This document shows positions 55,245 to 63,797 of a stretch of DNA of 64,000 nt, piece by piece. The DNA is from Chlorobiaceae bacterium. GTDB lineage: Bacteria > Bacteroidota > Ignavibacteria > Ignavibacteriales > Ignavibacteriaceae. The DNA is taken from the NCBI GenBank assembly GCA_013824085.1, contig PNNF01000001.1:144824-208823 (forward strand). The letters are read 5' to 3'. The notes under the pieces are model-generated. The model was not told the DNA's origin. It saw only the letters and a list, made by a program, of their open reading frames with translations, and ran no database searches. The first letter of the stretch is position 1. Every line of letters begins with the position of its first letter. The position numbers and the translations under genes were made by a program.

Positions 55245-57467
55245 TTGAAGAATATTTATCGCCGTCCTTTTGTTAGGGCGGTTCTTTTTTTTATTATTTT
55301 TTCAATCAACATTTTTCCTTCTCCACTCGTTACTAATATAACTGGAAAAGTGATTGACGGCGAAACTCATAATGGAGTTCCATTTGCTATTGTAAAAATT
55401 ATAAATATGAGTTTGTCAACCCAAACTGATGCTGAAGGTAATTTTAAGTTTTATGAAATTACTCCCGGCGATTATCAGATGGAAATTTCCCAAGTTGGAT
55501 ATCAAACTAATTCCCTAAATTTTGAGTTGAAAGATGATGCTCAAAAATCTTTAATCATTCACCTTTATCCACTCCCTATTCAAGTCTCCACAGTTATTAT
55601 TACAGGTCAACACACTACTTCAAAATTTGAAGATTTGCATGAGTTCACAAGCGTTCTGAAAGGAAAAGATTTGCAACGTGATTTAGGATTTACGCTTGCA
55701 GCAACTCTGAAGAATGAGACCGGCTTATCAATTCGTTCGATGGGACCAGCTCCAGCGAGACCCATAATTAGAGGGTTAGGAGGCGACAGAGTTCTAATCA
55801 GTGAAGATGGATTTATCACAAATGATCTTTCAGCTACATCTCCTGATCACGCTGTGTCAATTGAGCCGTTCACTGTTGATAGAATTGAAGTACTTAGAGG
55901 ACCAAAAATTCTTTTACAAAATTCCACAACTATTGGTGGAATCGTAAATATTATTCGAGAAGAAATTCCTCTAAAAAAAGTTTCGCGCGTTGAAGGAAAT
56001 GCAGGAATGTTTCTTGAGACCGCTAATCGTGGCTATCTTGGTGCACTGACGACAAGAGTTCCTTTAGATCCATTTACTTTTAGATTTGAAGCAAGCAGAA
56101 GAAAAGCTGCCAACCTAAGAACACCCAATAAAATTTTGAATAATTCTGATCTGATCACTTCCAATTTTTCTTTAGGTGGGAGTTTTATAAATGACTTTGG
56201 AGTTGCAGGTGTTTCTTTCAGAAATTTTGAATCTGATTATGGAGTGCCCGGCGGATTTGTTGGAGCGCATCCAAACGGCGTCGATATTAAAATGACTAAG
56301 CGCGCTATCAACGCAAAAATATTATTTAATTTTAATTCGGATGTTTTGCAAAATCTTGAAACAGAATTTAGCAGAACTTTTTATCATCATACTGAATATG
56401 AACGTAAAGAGATTATTGGTGCAGAGTTTTCAATGGTTAATTATAGCGGAAGAATTAATCTGAACAACAAGCAGTTATGGATATTTAATGAAGGGACTTT
56501 AGGGTTATCTTTCGACACTCGTGATTTTAATGTTGGTGGATATGTCTTTACACCGCCAACAAAATCATTTTCATTTTCAAGTTACTTCTATCAAAATTTT
56601 GAGTGGGATTTTTTGAGTGCTGAATTTGGTGGTCGCTATACGCATGCTGAATTTAATCCTCGCCGAGTCAGATCAGGAGCAAGAGAAGAATTTCTTGTGA
56701 AGCGGCATTTCAATACTTTCTCTTTTTCTTTCTCGTTACTTTTTGATTTACCTTCAAACTTTTTTACAGGAACTAATATAAGTCGTTCATCAAGGATACC
56801 AACAATTGAAGAGCTTTATTCTGAAGGACCGCATCTTGCTGCATATTCATATGAGATTGGAAATCCAAAATTGAAGGACGAAAGTGGAACGGGGCTTGAA
56901 GTGTTTGTTTATTATAAAGTTCCATCTCTTTTTTTTATGGTAACTGCTTTTAGAAACGATTTGAATTATTACATCATTCCAAGAAACAATGGAAGAATAA
57001 ATTTTCAAACATTGCTGCCAATATTTGAGACCGTCGGAGTGAATGCAACTGTTCAAGGTGTCGAGTCACAAATGGAATTAACATTGAATAAAAATTATTC
57101 AGTTAGTTGGTCGCTGAGTTATACAGAAGGCACAATGAATGAAACGAATTCGCCTCTGCCATCAATTCCGCCGTTAAAAAGTTTGTTTGAAGTAAAATAC
57201 TCTTCGGGCGATTTTTCATTTGGATTGGGAAGTGAGATGACAGCTAATCAAAATAAAGTTGATCAATTTGAAGAACCTACTGCGGGATATATTATTTTTA
57301 ATACATTCAGTCAATATCTTTTTACAACGGGAAATTTGCTTCATTCAGTTTCATTTACAATTGATAACATATTAAATAATGAATATCGAAATCATTTATC
57401 GCGTGTGAAATCGATATTACCTGAAGCCGAACGAAATTTTAGATTTACTTACAGAGTTTATTTTTGA
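55245..57467 (+). CDS. TonB-dependent outer-membrane receptor
   Basis: A 740-residue receptor. Signal peptide about 1-27. A CarboxypepD_reg-like domain follows (about 30-115; GKVIDGETHNGVPFAIVKI, TDAEGNFKFYEITPGDY). The plug domain has RPIIRGLGGDRVLISEDGF and IEVLRGPKILLQNSTTIGGIVNII. A 22-strand barrel ends in FRFTYRVYF. The start codon is TTG, since no ATG gives a signal peptide; TTAAATTTG is at the junction. With a metal-binding-looking lipoprotein just upstream, zinc, copper or similar uptake is the likeliest role. Confidence 0.9.
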   Translation: MKNIYRRPFVRAVLFFIIFSINIFPSPLVTNITGKVIDGETHNGVPFAIVKIINMSLSTQTDAEGNFKFYEITPGDYQMEISQVGYQTNSLNFELKDDAQKSLIIHLYPLPIQVSTVIITGQHTTSKFEDLHEFTSVLKGKDLQRDLGFTLAATLKNETGLSIRSMGPAPARPIIRGLGGDRVLISEDGFITNDLSATSPDHAVSIEPFTVDRIEVLRGPKILLQNSTTIGGIVNIIREEIPLKKVSRVEGNAGMFLETANRGYLGALTTRVPLDPFTFRFEASRRKAANLRTPNKILNNSDLITSNFSLGGSFINDFGVAGVSFRNFESDYGVPGGFVGAHPNGVDIKMTKRAINAKILFNFNSDVLQNLETEFSRTFYHHTEYERKEIIGAEFSMVNYSGRINLNNKQLWIFNEGTLGLSFDTRDFNVGGYVFTPPTKSFSFSSYFYQNFEWDFLSAEFGGRYTHAEFNPRRVRSGAREEFLVKRHFNTFSFSFSLLFDLPSNFFTGTNISRSSRIPTIEELYSEGPHLAAYSYEIGNPKLKDESGTGLEVFVYYKVPSLFFMVTAFRNDLNYYIIPRNNGRINFQTLLPIFETVGVNATVQGVESQMELTLNKNYSVSWSLSYTEGTMNETNSPLPSIPPLKSLFEVKYSSGDFSFGLGSEMTANQNKVDQFEEPTAGYIIFNTFSQYLFTTGNLLHSVSFTIDNILNNEYRNHLSRVKSILPEAERNFRFTYRVYF

Positions 57468-57500
57468 TAAAAATTCCATTAAGATGGAATGTTTCTAAAA
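57468..57500 (+). terminator. Possible terminator after the TonB receptor gene
   Basis: ATTCCAT (57473-57479) is inversely repeated at 57484-57490 with a 4-base loop, just after the stop, followed by a weak T-containing run. Stem is short. Confidence 0.3.
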
Positions 57501-57951
57501 CAAGAAAGCAATAATAATTACACTTTACAGGTTGAAAATATTATTGATTTGTTCTAACAAAACGCTTTTTTTAAATACCAAATTGAAACTTTTTTTTGCA
57601 AGTTTTTAGAATGAAATGCTTGCAAAATATTTATGACAAAACTCCAATTTTTTACTATTTATTAACTAAAATAAGCTTGAAAAATTTTTCAGAATTGTCG
57701 GTCAAAAATGTAAGAAAAAATTGTAATATGAGTGGGAAATAGCATTATGCGGTGTTTTTTGATTGATGTTCGAACTTTTTTGGGAATAACCCCCAATAAG
57801 GAAGCCAGCTCCGCCACTGCTTGACAAACTCGCCACAATTTGATTTCGCAAAGGAAAAGCGGAATTCCCCCCAACCCACTTCCTTTTTGCCCGCCTGCTA
57901 GGCGGAGTTTATCCCGCTCAATAGCGGGACCCAAAAAACTTTTCGGCGGGA
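57501..57951. other. Transition region with G+C-rich hairpin block left of the defence island
   Basis: The left part is A+T-rich. From about 57768 the base composition shifts to G+C-rich. Two clear hairpins are CCGCCT/AGGCGG (57891-57896 with 57900-57905) and TCCCGCT/AGCGGGA (57912-57918 with 57923-57929); GCGGGAC recurs near 57947. An 81-residue frame (57689-57934, minus) crosses the block but gives no recognisable product. The block could be a dispersed repeat or the scar of an insertion. Confidence 0.6.
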
Positions 57952-60648
57952 CTATTTAATATTAAGCTTTTCTCCTCTTTTTTCAAACGCTTCTTTTCCA
58001 CCTTCAAGTTTTAGCAATTCTTCTCTATTTTTTGTGTCCTCAATTGTCGTTTCAATAACTTCTGTTTGTCCAGATTCATTTTTCAAAATGAAAATTTTCT
58101 CTGCGTCTCCATTGATTACAAAATTGGCGTTATGTGTAGCAAAAATAATTTGGCGATCTGATTTCTTTTCCTTCAATAAAGGCACAAGATAATTCGCAAT
58201 CAGCGAGCTATCAAGATGAGCCTCAGGCTCATCAATGATGAGCGGATAATTGCCAAACAAAAGCAAAATTACAACTACCGCTGTACATCTTTGACCAAAA
58301 GACGCTTGTTCGACATCTCGATTATCATATTTGACTTGAATTATCTTGTTCAATTTTACATCGTATAAATGCTTATCTCTAATTGCTTGAAAGATTTGAA
58401 AATTTTTCTCTTCTTTGAAAACCTCATCAAGAAACTTTGTGTATTTTTTATCGCTTTTTTGGGATTGTTGAATAATTTTTCGAACATCGTCAACTGAATT
58501 TTTAGAAAAAGTTTGCTCATTACCAGTTATAAATTCACAAACTTCTTTGCTTCGTTCCGTATCGTGATATTTTTGATAAAAATGATTATAAAATTCCGCT
58601 GCCAAAGCTACCCATGCACCTTTTTCGTTAAAAGAATATTCGAGAGAAATTTGTTTAATGTCTTTTCCTTGATTGTCCTCAAACTGCTTCTTTAATAAAT
58701 CCTGCAAAGGTTTCAATATTTCAGTGATTCTATGTTCATAATTTTGCTTATCAGTTTTGAGTTCATTAACAACGCTATCAATCGTTGCAATAACTTTAGT
58801 TTTGGCTTCAATTTGACCAGTTAAATTCTTGATTTCGCTCTCAAGATTTGTGATCTTTTGGGGAGCCGATTTTATCTGTTCAACGCTTTCGGGGGTATAG
58901 CCAGCCTTTTCAATTAGAATCTTAGCTTTATTTTCTAAATCAATTAAAGCTTTTTTAAATTCAACTACCTTTGTTTCCTCTTGAGTGAATTTTCCCTCCT
59001 TCAATAATTCAATCGCCTCGCCAATTTTGCCGATAGCGAGAACATAAGCTTTTTCATATTCTGTTTTTTCAATCTTCTCGTCTGACTCTTCCGATTCGGA
59101 TTCAGGGATTAGTTCGGATAAAGAGTTCTTTAGAACAGAAATATTTTCCTTCCAATCTTCCAACTTCTGCAATTCTCTCGATTTCTCCGTAATTCCAATG
59201 ATTATTTCGGTGTATTCCTTGCTTGATAGCACCTTCACACTGCTTTCAAGTGTTCTTTTCTCTTTTTCCTTTGCAACTTTTTGATCTTCAAGAATTTTCA
59301 AGTCTGAAACAGCCTGAATAATTTGACCAAGCTTTCCTTGTAGTGCTTTAATTCCATTTTCGTATTCTTCTAAAATATTGCCTGCGTGGGAATTAGCCCT
59401 ATCATAAATTGCTTGAGTAAATTTTGATTTATCTCTCGCAAAGGTTTCAATCTCGCTTTGTGCAAGAAATTCAAAAATTTCTGTTCCAGAAAAATTAAAA
59501 ATACTTTTCTCATTTGGATCAAAAGAGGGCGATAAGTCATCCCAAAATCTTTTTGGAGAATCGGGGTTGTTAGAATGCAAACCCAAAAAATTCAAAATGG
59601 TGCTTTTCCCAGAGCCTCGTCCACCGATAAAACAATTAAAATATGGGCTTAGATTGTAAGTGCAATCACTTCCTGCAAAACAAAACTTATCCTCGCCAAC
59701 CTTTGAGTCCTTGGGTATTTTTAGAGTAATTGAATCAATGGTATTTATCGGTTTTTTTGGTTTTTCTTCGCCGATAAAAATTCTTGTTTCAGGCTCATAA
59801 ACAATTTGCTTCAGTCCCTCAAATGTTGGGTAGGCTTTAATCCATGTAATATCTTTTTCAACAATCTCATCATTTTTAATAGTTTTAACAACTCTTTTGC
59901 CAAGCCAATTACCTAAATCATCAAAGGAGTGCGCGTCGCACCCACCAACAACAGGCTTTCTTTTTGCAAATTCATTGTCTTCATAGCGATCAGTTTTTAA
60001 GTAATATCCAGTATTTTGTTGACCACCAAAAAAGCCGTCGCAAATTTTATCAATCTCATCTGTAATATTAAGTTTTCTTGGAGAGTTATTATCTGGGCGA
60101 AGCCCAGCATTGTTTGAAGCGCCAAAAATCAAATAACATTCATCATCACCAAAAACCTCTTTCAATGTTTTTCTAAGAAGTTTGTAGTCAATTCCAGCAC
60201 TTTCGAAATCTACTTGTGTAGAAATATCTTTACACGAAACAGAAGCTCCATTTTTACTAATATTCGTATTTAGCTTTGAAAGAAAAGATGCAATTTTACT
60301 TTTTTCAGTTTTATTGCTAAAAATGATATGCAAATTTACTTCCTCGGCATTTTTATTTACAGAAACTTCTAATCGAAGTTCAATATTTGGGAAAAATACT
60401 TTTTTTGATTTTGGATATTTAGCTTTAAACTTTTCGAGAAATGTAAAGTGATTTTCTGTTGAAAAATAATCTGTGATACCAATAACTTCAACATCTGATT
60501 TTTCTATTGATGCACAAAACTTATCCCACAGATCAGTTCCGTCTGTGGTTTTATAATTATCATTCAACTTTGTGCTTGGAGTATGCACATGCAAATCCCA
60601 TTTCCTCCATTCAGAGCCAATATTCTGTTTTATGGGTTTAGCAGTCAT
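57952..60648 (-). CDS. PHP domain fused to SMC/ABC-type ATPase (TrlF-like)
   Basis: An 898-residue cytoplasmic protein. The N-terminal 270 residues form a PHP metallophosphoesterase domain: KWDLHVHTPST (His-x-His), GITDYFS, and GGCDAHS. An ATPase follows, with Walker A GGRGSGKST near 343, a coiled-coil arm (about 420-730), ABC-type signature SFGQR near 782, Walker B LIIDEPEAHLD near 802 and H-loop ATHNANF near 840. This PHP-SMC architecture is found in proteins encoded beside restriction genes; the PHP part probably cuts nucleic acid or nucleotide when the ATPase senses phage. It begins 3 bases after the TPR gene. Confidence 0.88.
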   Translation of the reverse strand: MTAKPIKQNIGSEWRKWDLHVHTPSTKLNDNYKTTDGTDLWDKFCASIEKSDVEVIGITDYFSTENHFTFLEKFKAKYPKSKKVFFPNIELRLEVSVNKNAEEVNLHIIFSNKTEKSKIASFLSKLNTNISKNGASVSCKDISTQVDFESAGIDYKLLRKTLKEVFGDDECYLIFGASNNAGLRPDNNSPRKLNITDEIDKICDGFFGGQQNTGYYLKTDRYEDNEFAKRKPVVGGCDAHSFDDLGNWLGKRVVKTIKNDEIVEKDITWIKAYPTFEGLKQIVYEPETRIFIGEEKPKKPINTIDSITLKIPKDSKVGEDKFCFAGSDCTYNLSPYFNCFIGGRGSGKSTILNFLGLHSNNPDSPKRFWDDLSPSFDPNEKSIFNFSGTEIFEFLAQSEIETFARDKSKFTQAIYDRANSHAGNILEEYENGIKALQGKLGQIIQAVSDLKILEDQKVAKEKEKRTLESSVKVLSSKEYTEIIIGITEKSRELQKLEDWKENISVLKNSLSELIPESESEESDEKIEKTEYEKAYVLAIGKIGEAIELLKEGKFTQEETKVVEFKKALIDLENKAKILIEKAGYTPESVEQIKSAPQKITNLESEIKNLTGQIEAKTKVIATIDSVVNELKTDKQNYEHRITEILKPLQDLLKKQFEDNQGKDIKQISLEYSFNEKGAWVALAAEFYNHFYQKYHDTERSKEVCEFITGNEQTFSKNSVDDVRKIIQQSQKSDKKYTKFLDEVFKEEKNFQIFQAIRDKHLYDVKLNKIIQVKYDNRDVEQASFGQRCTAVVVILLLFGNYPLIIDEPEAHLDSSLIANYLVPLLKEKKSDRQIIFATHNANFVINGDAEKIFILKNESGQTEVIETTIEDTKNREELLKLEGGKEAFEKRGEKLNIK

Positions 60649-60651
60649 AAG

Positions 60652-61032
60652 TTATGAAGTCCAAATATTTTCAATGTCGGTTTTTCTTTCGGCAAGCCCA
60701 TATAAAGAGAGGTAGCCGTTCGCTAAGTTGTAGTGAATATTCGCTTTGTATTTCTCATCTTTTTGATTTTTTAAATTCTGCTCCCCAATTTCTAATCCTT
60801 GTTTAACAGTATTCTGATCTTTTAATCCAAAGCCAATATCAACCAAAAAACAGAGCTTATTGAATTGCAAGGTTTTATCGTTCGGATTTTGTTTTTCATA
60901 ACTACCAATTCTTTCAAGAGCTTCTTGAAACTTACCTTGATTGATAAGAGAAGGAATACTTCTAATTTCCTCTGCTATATTTTCATTGGTTTTATTGTTC
61001 GATTGTTCTGATTTCTTCATCAGTAAGTCCAT
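60652..61032 (-). CDS. Short TPR-like protein between R-M enzyme and PHP-ATPase
   Basis: A protein of about 127 residues if started at the ATG at 61032; starts at 61077 (141 aa) and 61020 (123 aa) are also in frame. The core SLINQGKFQEALERIGSYEKQNPNDK and KANIHYNLANGYLSLYGL are TPR-like. It ends abruptly (ENIWTS) after about two repeats, whereas similar proteins often continue, so it may be a 5' remnant. Its start lies inside the 3' end of the R-M gene (41 bases of overlap with this start, 86 with the longest). The PHP-ATPase gene starts 3 bases downstream, so all three are translated in a chain. Confidence 0.65.
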   Translation of the reverse strand: MDLLMKKSEQSNNKTNENIAEEIRSIPSLINQGKFQEALERIGSYEKQNPNDKTLQFNKLCFLVDIGFGLKDQNTVKQGLEIGEQNLKNQKDEKYKANIHYNLANGYLSLYGLAERKTDIENIWTS

Positions 61033-63580
61033 AAAGTTTATAAATTGCTGCGTCAATTTGTTGCTCGACTTTTTCAATTTCGGATTTTAGCGAATGCCAC
61101 TTGTCCGTATTGGCGGATGTGTTTTGAAGTTCTTTGATGAGCTTCATAAATTCATTAACTGGCTTAACCAATTCATTTTGCAAATTTTTAATATCTTTCA
61201 AAATAGGCAGGCGAGCTGTTGTTGGATTGTCAAATTGCATAGTACGTATAGCTTTGCCAAAAATAAAACGATAAGCATACCAATTCATTAGTTTGGAATT
61301 AAGCAAATACCAAATTACACTCTTATCAATATCATCATTAAGAGTAATCTGGTTTATTGTGTCGACGATAATATAATCATTTCTTTCGGGAACGCAAGCT
61401 GTTATTTTTATGTGACCAATCGGATTTTCAACATGGGCTACAATTCTTTGAACAAGAACCGAATTATCTTTTATGAAAGCCTGCTCACTGTCAACTTTAT
61501 TTTTATCAATTTTTCCTTTTATTCCGACCACACCGAATCTTTGAATTTGTGCTCCGCCGAGCACCTCTTTACTTCCTGAGTCTGAAACAAATTTTTGTAA
61601 AATAGCCCCTCGATGATTGGAGCTGATGTCATTCAAAAATATGGAATTTGCTTTTATTTTTTTCGCAATCGCAAGCTCTGATTCGGAAATGTTATTTAAG
61701 AAAAAACCGAAATTTTCAGCATCTTTTTTATTGATTTTTCCCAAGATTTTGAGATTTCCGTTTTCAAATTTTCCCGAAACATAATTTGATGATTTTTTAC
61801 CCTTACTTACGACAATAACAACTTGTTCAAGTTTAACCTCTTTCCACGCTTTTCCGCAATCAATAATTGTCTCAGTATTATCCCAAACATACTCTCTTAT
61901 TTTCTTCCAATTTGAAGCAAAACAGAGAGCTTTGGGCACAATAAACCCAAGTTTCCCGCCGTTTTTCAACAACTCCATCGATCTTTTTATAAACAAAATT
62001 GCTGTATCTGTTGATCCAATATCATAAATATTTTTGAAATATTCCTGTTGTGTTTCTGACAATTCCGCACCATAGGGTGGATTGCCAATAATTACATCAA
62101 AACCGCCTTGCTCAAAAACCTCTTTAAATTCGCTCTCAAAATTAAATGCTCTTTGTTCGCGAAAATCAGAGCCAAAATATTTTTCCAGTTTTTCGGCATT
62201 TCCTGAAACAAGCGAATTGCCAGAACTGATATTGTGTTGAAGTGTTGGCAATTTTGTTTTTTGAGACAAAACTTTGAGCAAAAGGTTTAGTTGGGCAATT
62301 TCCACCGCTTGCGCGTCAAGGTCAACGCCAAAAATATTTTCTTTCAGAATATCAAACTTGGCAAAAAGCGAAGTTTGCGGATTTTGTTTTTCCAAAGTTT
62401 CTAAAATTTTGTCGTAGGCGGCAGTAAGAAAAGAGCCAGAGCCACAAGCGGGATCAAGAACTTTGATTTTGGAAATCTCTTTTGGTTTGGCTTTCTTTAA
62501 TACTTCGCCTAAAGTTTCGTTTACAATAAATTCAACAATATATTTTGGCGTGTAATAAATACCTTGCGATTTTCGCTTTGATTTTGATTTATCCTCACCC
62601 TTGCGTCCCTGTACAAAACTCAAATACTGCTCATAAATACCGCCTAAAACATCAGCGGAAATAATCGAAAAATCATAGCGATAACCGTCTTTTGTCTCGT
62701 AGAGTTCTTTTGTAACTTCGCTGATAACTTTGTCGCTTGCTTTCCATTCTTCGCAGTAATGGGGAGCGAAGAGTTTTGAATTAAATCCGTCGTCAAAGTC
62801 GTGAAAAACTTTTACTAACTGTTTGTATTGGTCGGATTTTCCACCCCGTAAAATTCCAATTAAAATATTGGGTTCTATTTTTCTATCTTCGGCGGTGCGA
62901 ATAAAAATAAGACGGTCAAGGATTCTTTGCACTCCTTCGTCCAGTTCTTCGTCAGTCAAATCGTTTTGCTTTTTGAAATCTTTGGTGAGCAAAATGCGCC
63001 AAGACATTAAATCTTCAAAAAGTTTTTCGCCGACTTGTTTTCTTTGCGTGAGTTTGCCCCATTTTTGGGCTTCCTTATCTAAAAGTTTTTGCTCAAAACT
63101 TTCTTTTGATAAAAGCCAGAGTTGGTCAAAGCGGTTTATAAAATCTCGGCAATTAAGCTCAATAAAGAGATTTTGTGAAATACTTTTTGGCGGAATTTCG
63201 GCGTTGAAAATTTTGATGCTTTCAAAATCGGTTAAAATCGCCCAAGTAACGCTTTTGTTCCAGCTGTAATTTATTGCCTGCTCCGCCCATTTCCATTCGT
63301 CCAAATTAACCTTCATCGCTTTGGCTTCCAAAAAGAAAACGGGGATGTTTCCAAGGCGGAAAGCCAAATCAACCCTGCCGCCCGAAACATTTTCTTCGGT
63401 GGTTACTTCATTTTCCGTGGCAAGGTTTCGCATATCCCAGCCGAGAAATTCAAAAAGCGGCTCAATAAATTCGTTTCTTGTTTGAGCTTCGTTGTAGGTC
63501 TTTATCCTTCCCGCTTCGGCTAAACGCTCGTATTTCTCAACGAGTTTTTGGATTTGTGATTTGGCTTCTTGTTTGCTCAT
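60992..63580 (-). CDS. Type IIG restriction-modification enzyme (Eco57I-like)
   Basis: An 862-residue single-chain enzyme. The N-terminal domain carries a PD-(D/E)XK nuclease pattern, D71 and E85-x-K87 in GGRVDLAFRLGNIPVFFLEAKAM, read across. A helical connector follows. The N6-adenine methyltransferase core has motif I VLDPACGSGSFL near 373 and motif IV IIGNPPYG near 498. The C-terminal third is the target-recognition region (ISSNHRGAILQKF, NPTTARLPIL). It would cut unmethylated DNA and methylate its own site. It lies 4 bases after the HTH regulator gene. Type I subunits are absent, which fits type IIG. Confidence 0.93.
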   Translation of the reverse strand: MSKQEAKSQIQKLVEKYERLAEAGRIKTYNEAQTRNEFIEPLFEFLGWDMRNLATENEVTTEENVSGGRVDLAFRLGNIPVFFLEAKAMKVNLDEWKWAEQAINYSWNKSVTWAILTDFESIKIFNAEIPPKSISQNLFIELNCRDFINRFDQLWLLSKESFEQKLLDKEAQKWGKLTQRKQVGEKLFEDLMSWRILLTKDFKKQNDLTDEELDEGVQRILDRLIFIRTAEDRKIEPNILIGILRGGKSDQYKQLVKVFHDFDDGFNSKLFAPHYCEEWKASDKVISEVTKELYETKDGYRYDFSIISADVLGGIYEQYLSFVQGRKGEDKSKSKRKSQGIYYTPKYIVEFIVNETLGEVLKKAKPKEISKIKVLDPACGSGSFLTAAYDKILETLEKQNPQTSLFAKFDILKENIFGVDLDAQAVEIAQLNLLLKVLSQKTKLPTLQHNISSGNSLVSGNAEKLEKYFGSDFREQRAFNFESEFKEVFEQGGFDVIIGNPPYGAELSETQQEYFKNIYDIGSTDTAILFIKRSMELLKNGGKLGFIVPKALCFASNWKKIREYVWDNTETIIDCGKAWKEVKLEQVVIVVSKGKKSSNYVSGKFENGNLKILGKINKKDAENFGFFLNNISESELAIAKKIKANSIFLNDISSNHRGAILQKFVSDSGSKEVLGGAQIQRFGVVGIKGKIDKNKVDSEQAFIKDNSVLVQRIVAHVENPIGHIKITACVPERNDYIIVDTINQITLNDDIDKSVIWYLLNSKLMNWYAYRFIFGKAIRTMQFDNPTTARLPILKDIKNLQNELVKPVNEFMKLIKELQNTSANTDKWHSLKSEIEKVEQQIDAAIYKLYGLTDEEIRTIEQ

Positions 63581-63584
63581 AGGA

Positions 63585-63797
63585 TTATTTCAATAAGTCA
63601 TCTAATGTGATATTCAGCGCTTTGGCTATTTTAGCCATGACAAACACTGAAGGCTTTTTTATTACTCCTGTTTCGATTTTAGTCAGCGTCGTATAGGGAA
63701 CATCTGCCTTCCTTGCAAACTCATCTTGTGAAAGCTCCAGTTTGGTCCGCAAGGATTTAATTTTTTTGCCTAATTTATTTTCTGGACTATTTCCCAT
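63585..63797 (-). CDS. HTH (XRE) regulator of the island
   Basis: A 70-residue protein with one helix-turn-helix of the XRE/Cro type (LGKKIKSLRTKLELSQDEFARKADVPYTTLTKIETGVIKKPS). Such small controller-type regulators commonly precede restriction-modification genes, where they delay the nuclease until methylation is complete. It is directly upstream of the R-M gene (4-base gap), so it is probably transcribed with it and regulates the promoter in 63798-63880. Confidence 0.9.
   Translation of the reverse strand: MGNSPENKLGKKIKSLRTKLELSQDEFARKADVPYTTLTKIETGVIKKPSVFVMAKIAKALNITLDDLLK

Noticed and set aside
57689..57934. 81-residue minus-strand frame in the G+C-rich block
   Set aside because: It crosses two hairpins and has no recognisable product; it is probably a frame in repeat DNA.
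57952..60648. Reading the PHP-ATPase as a DNA polymerase PHP or an ordinary SMC condensin
   Set aside because: The polymerase palm motifs are missing, and the N-terminal PHP domain with HVH and DAH motifs is not present in condensins.
60992..63580. Type I restriction subunit HsdM/HsdR
   Set aside because: Nuclease and methyltransferase motifs are on one chain, with a C-terminal recognition region and no separate HsdS, which fits type IIG.
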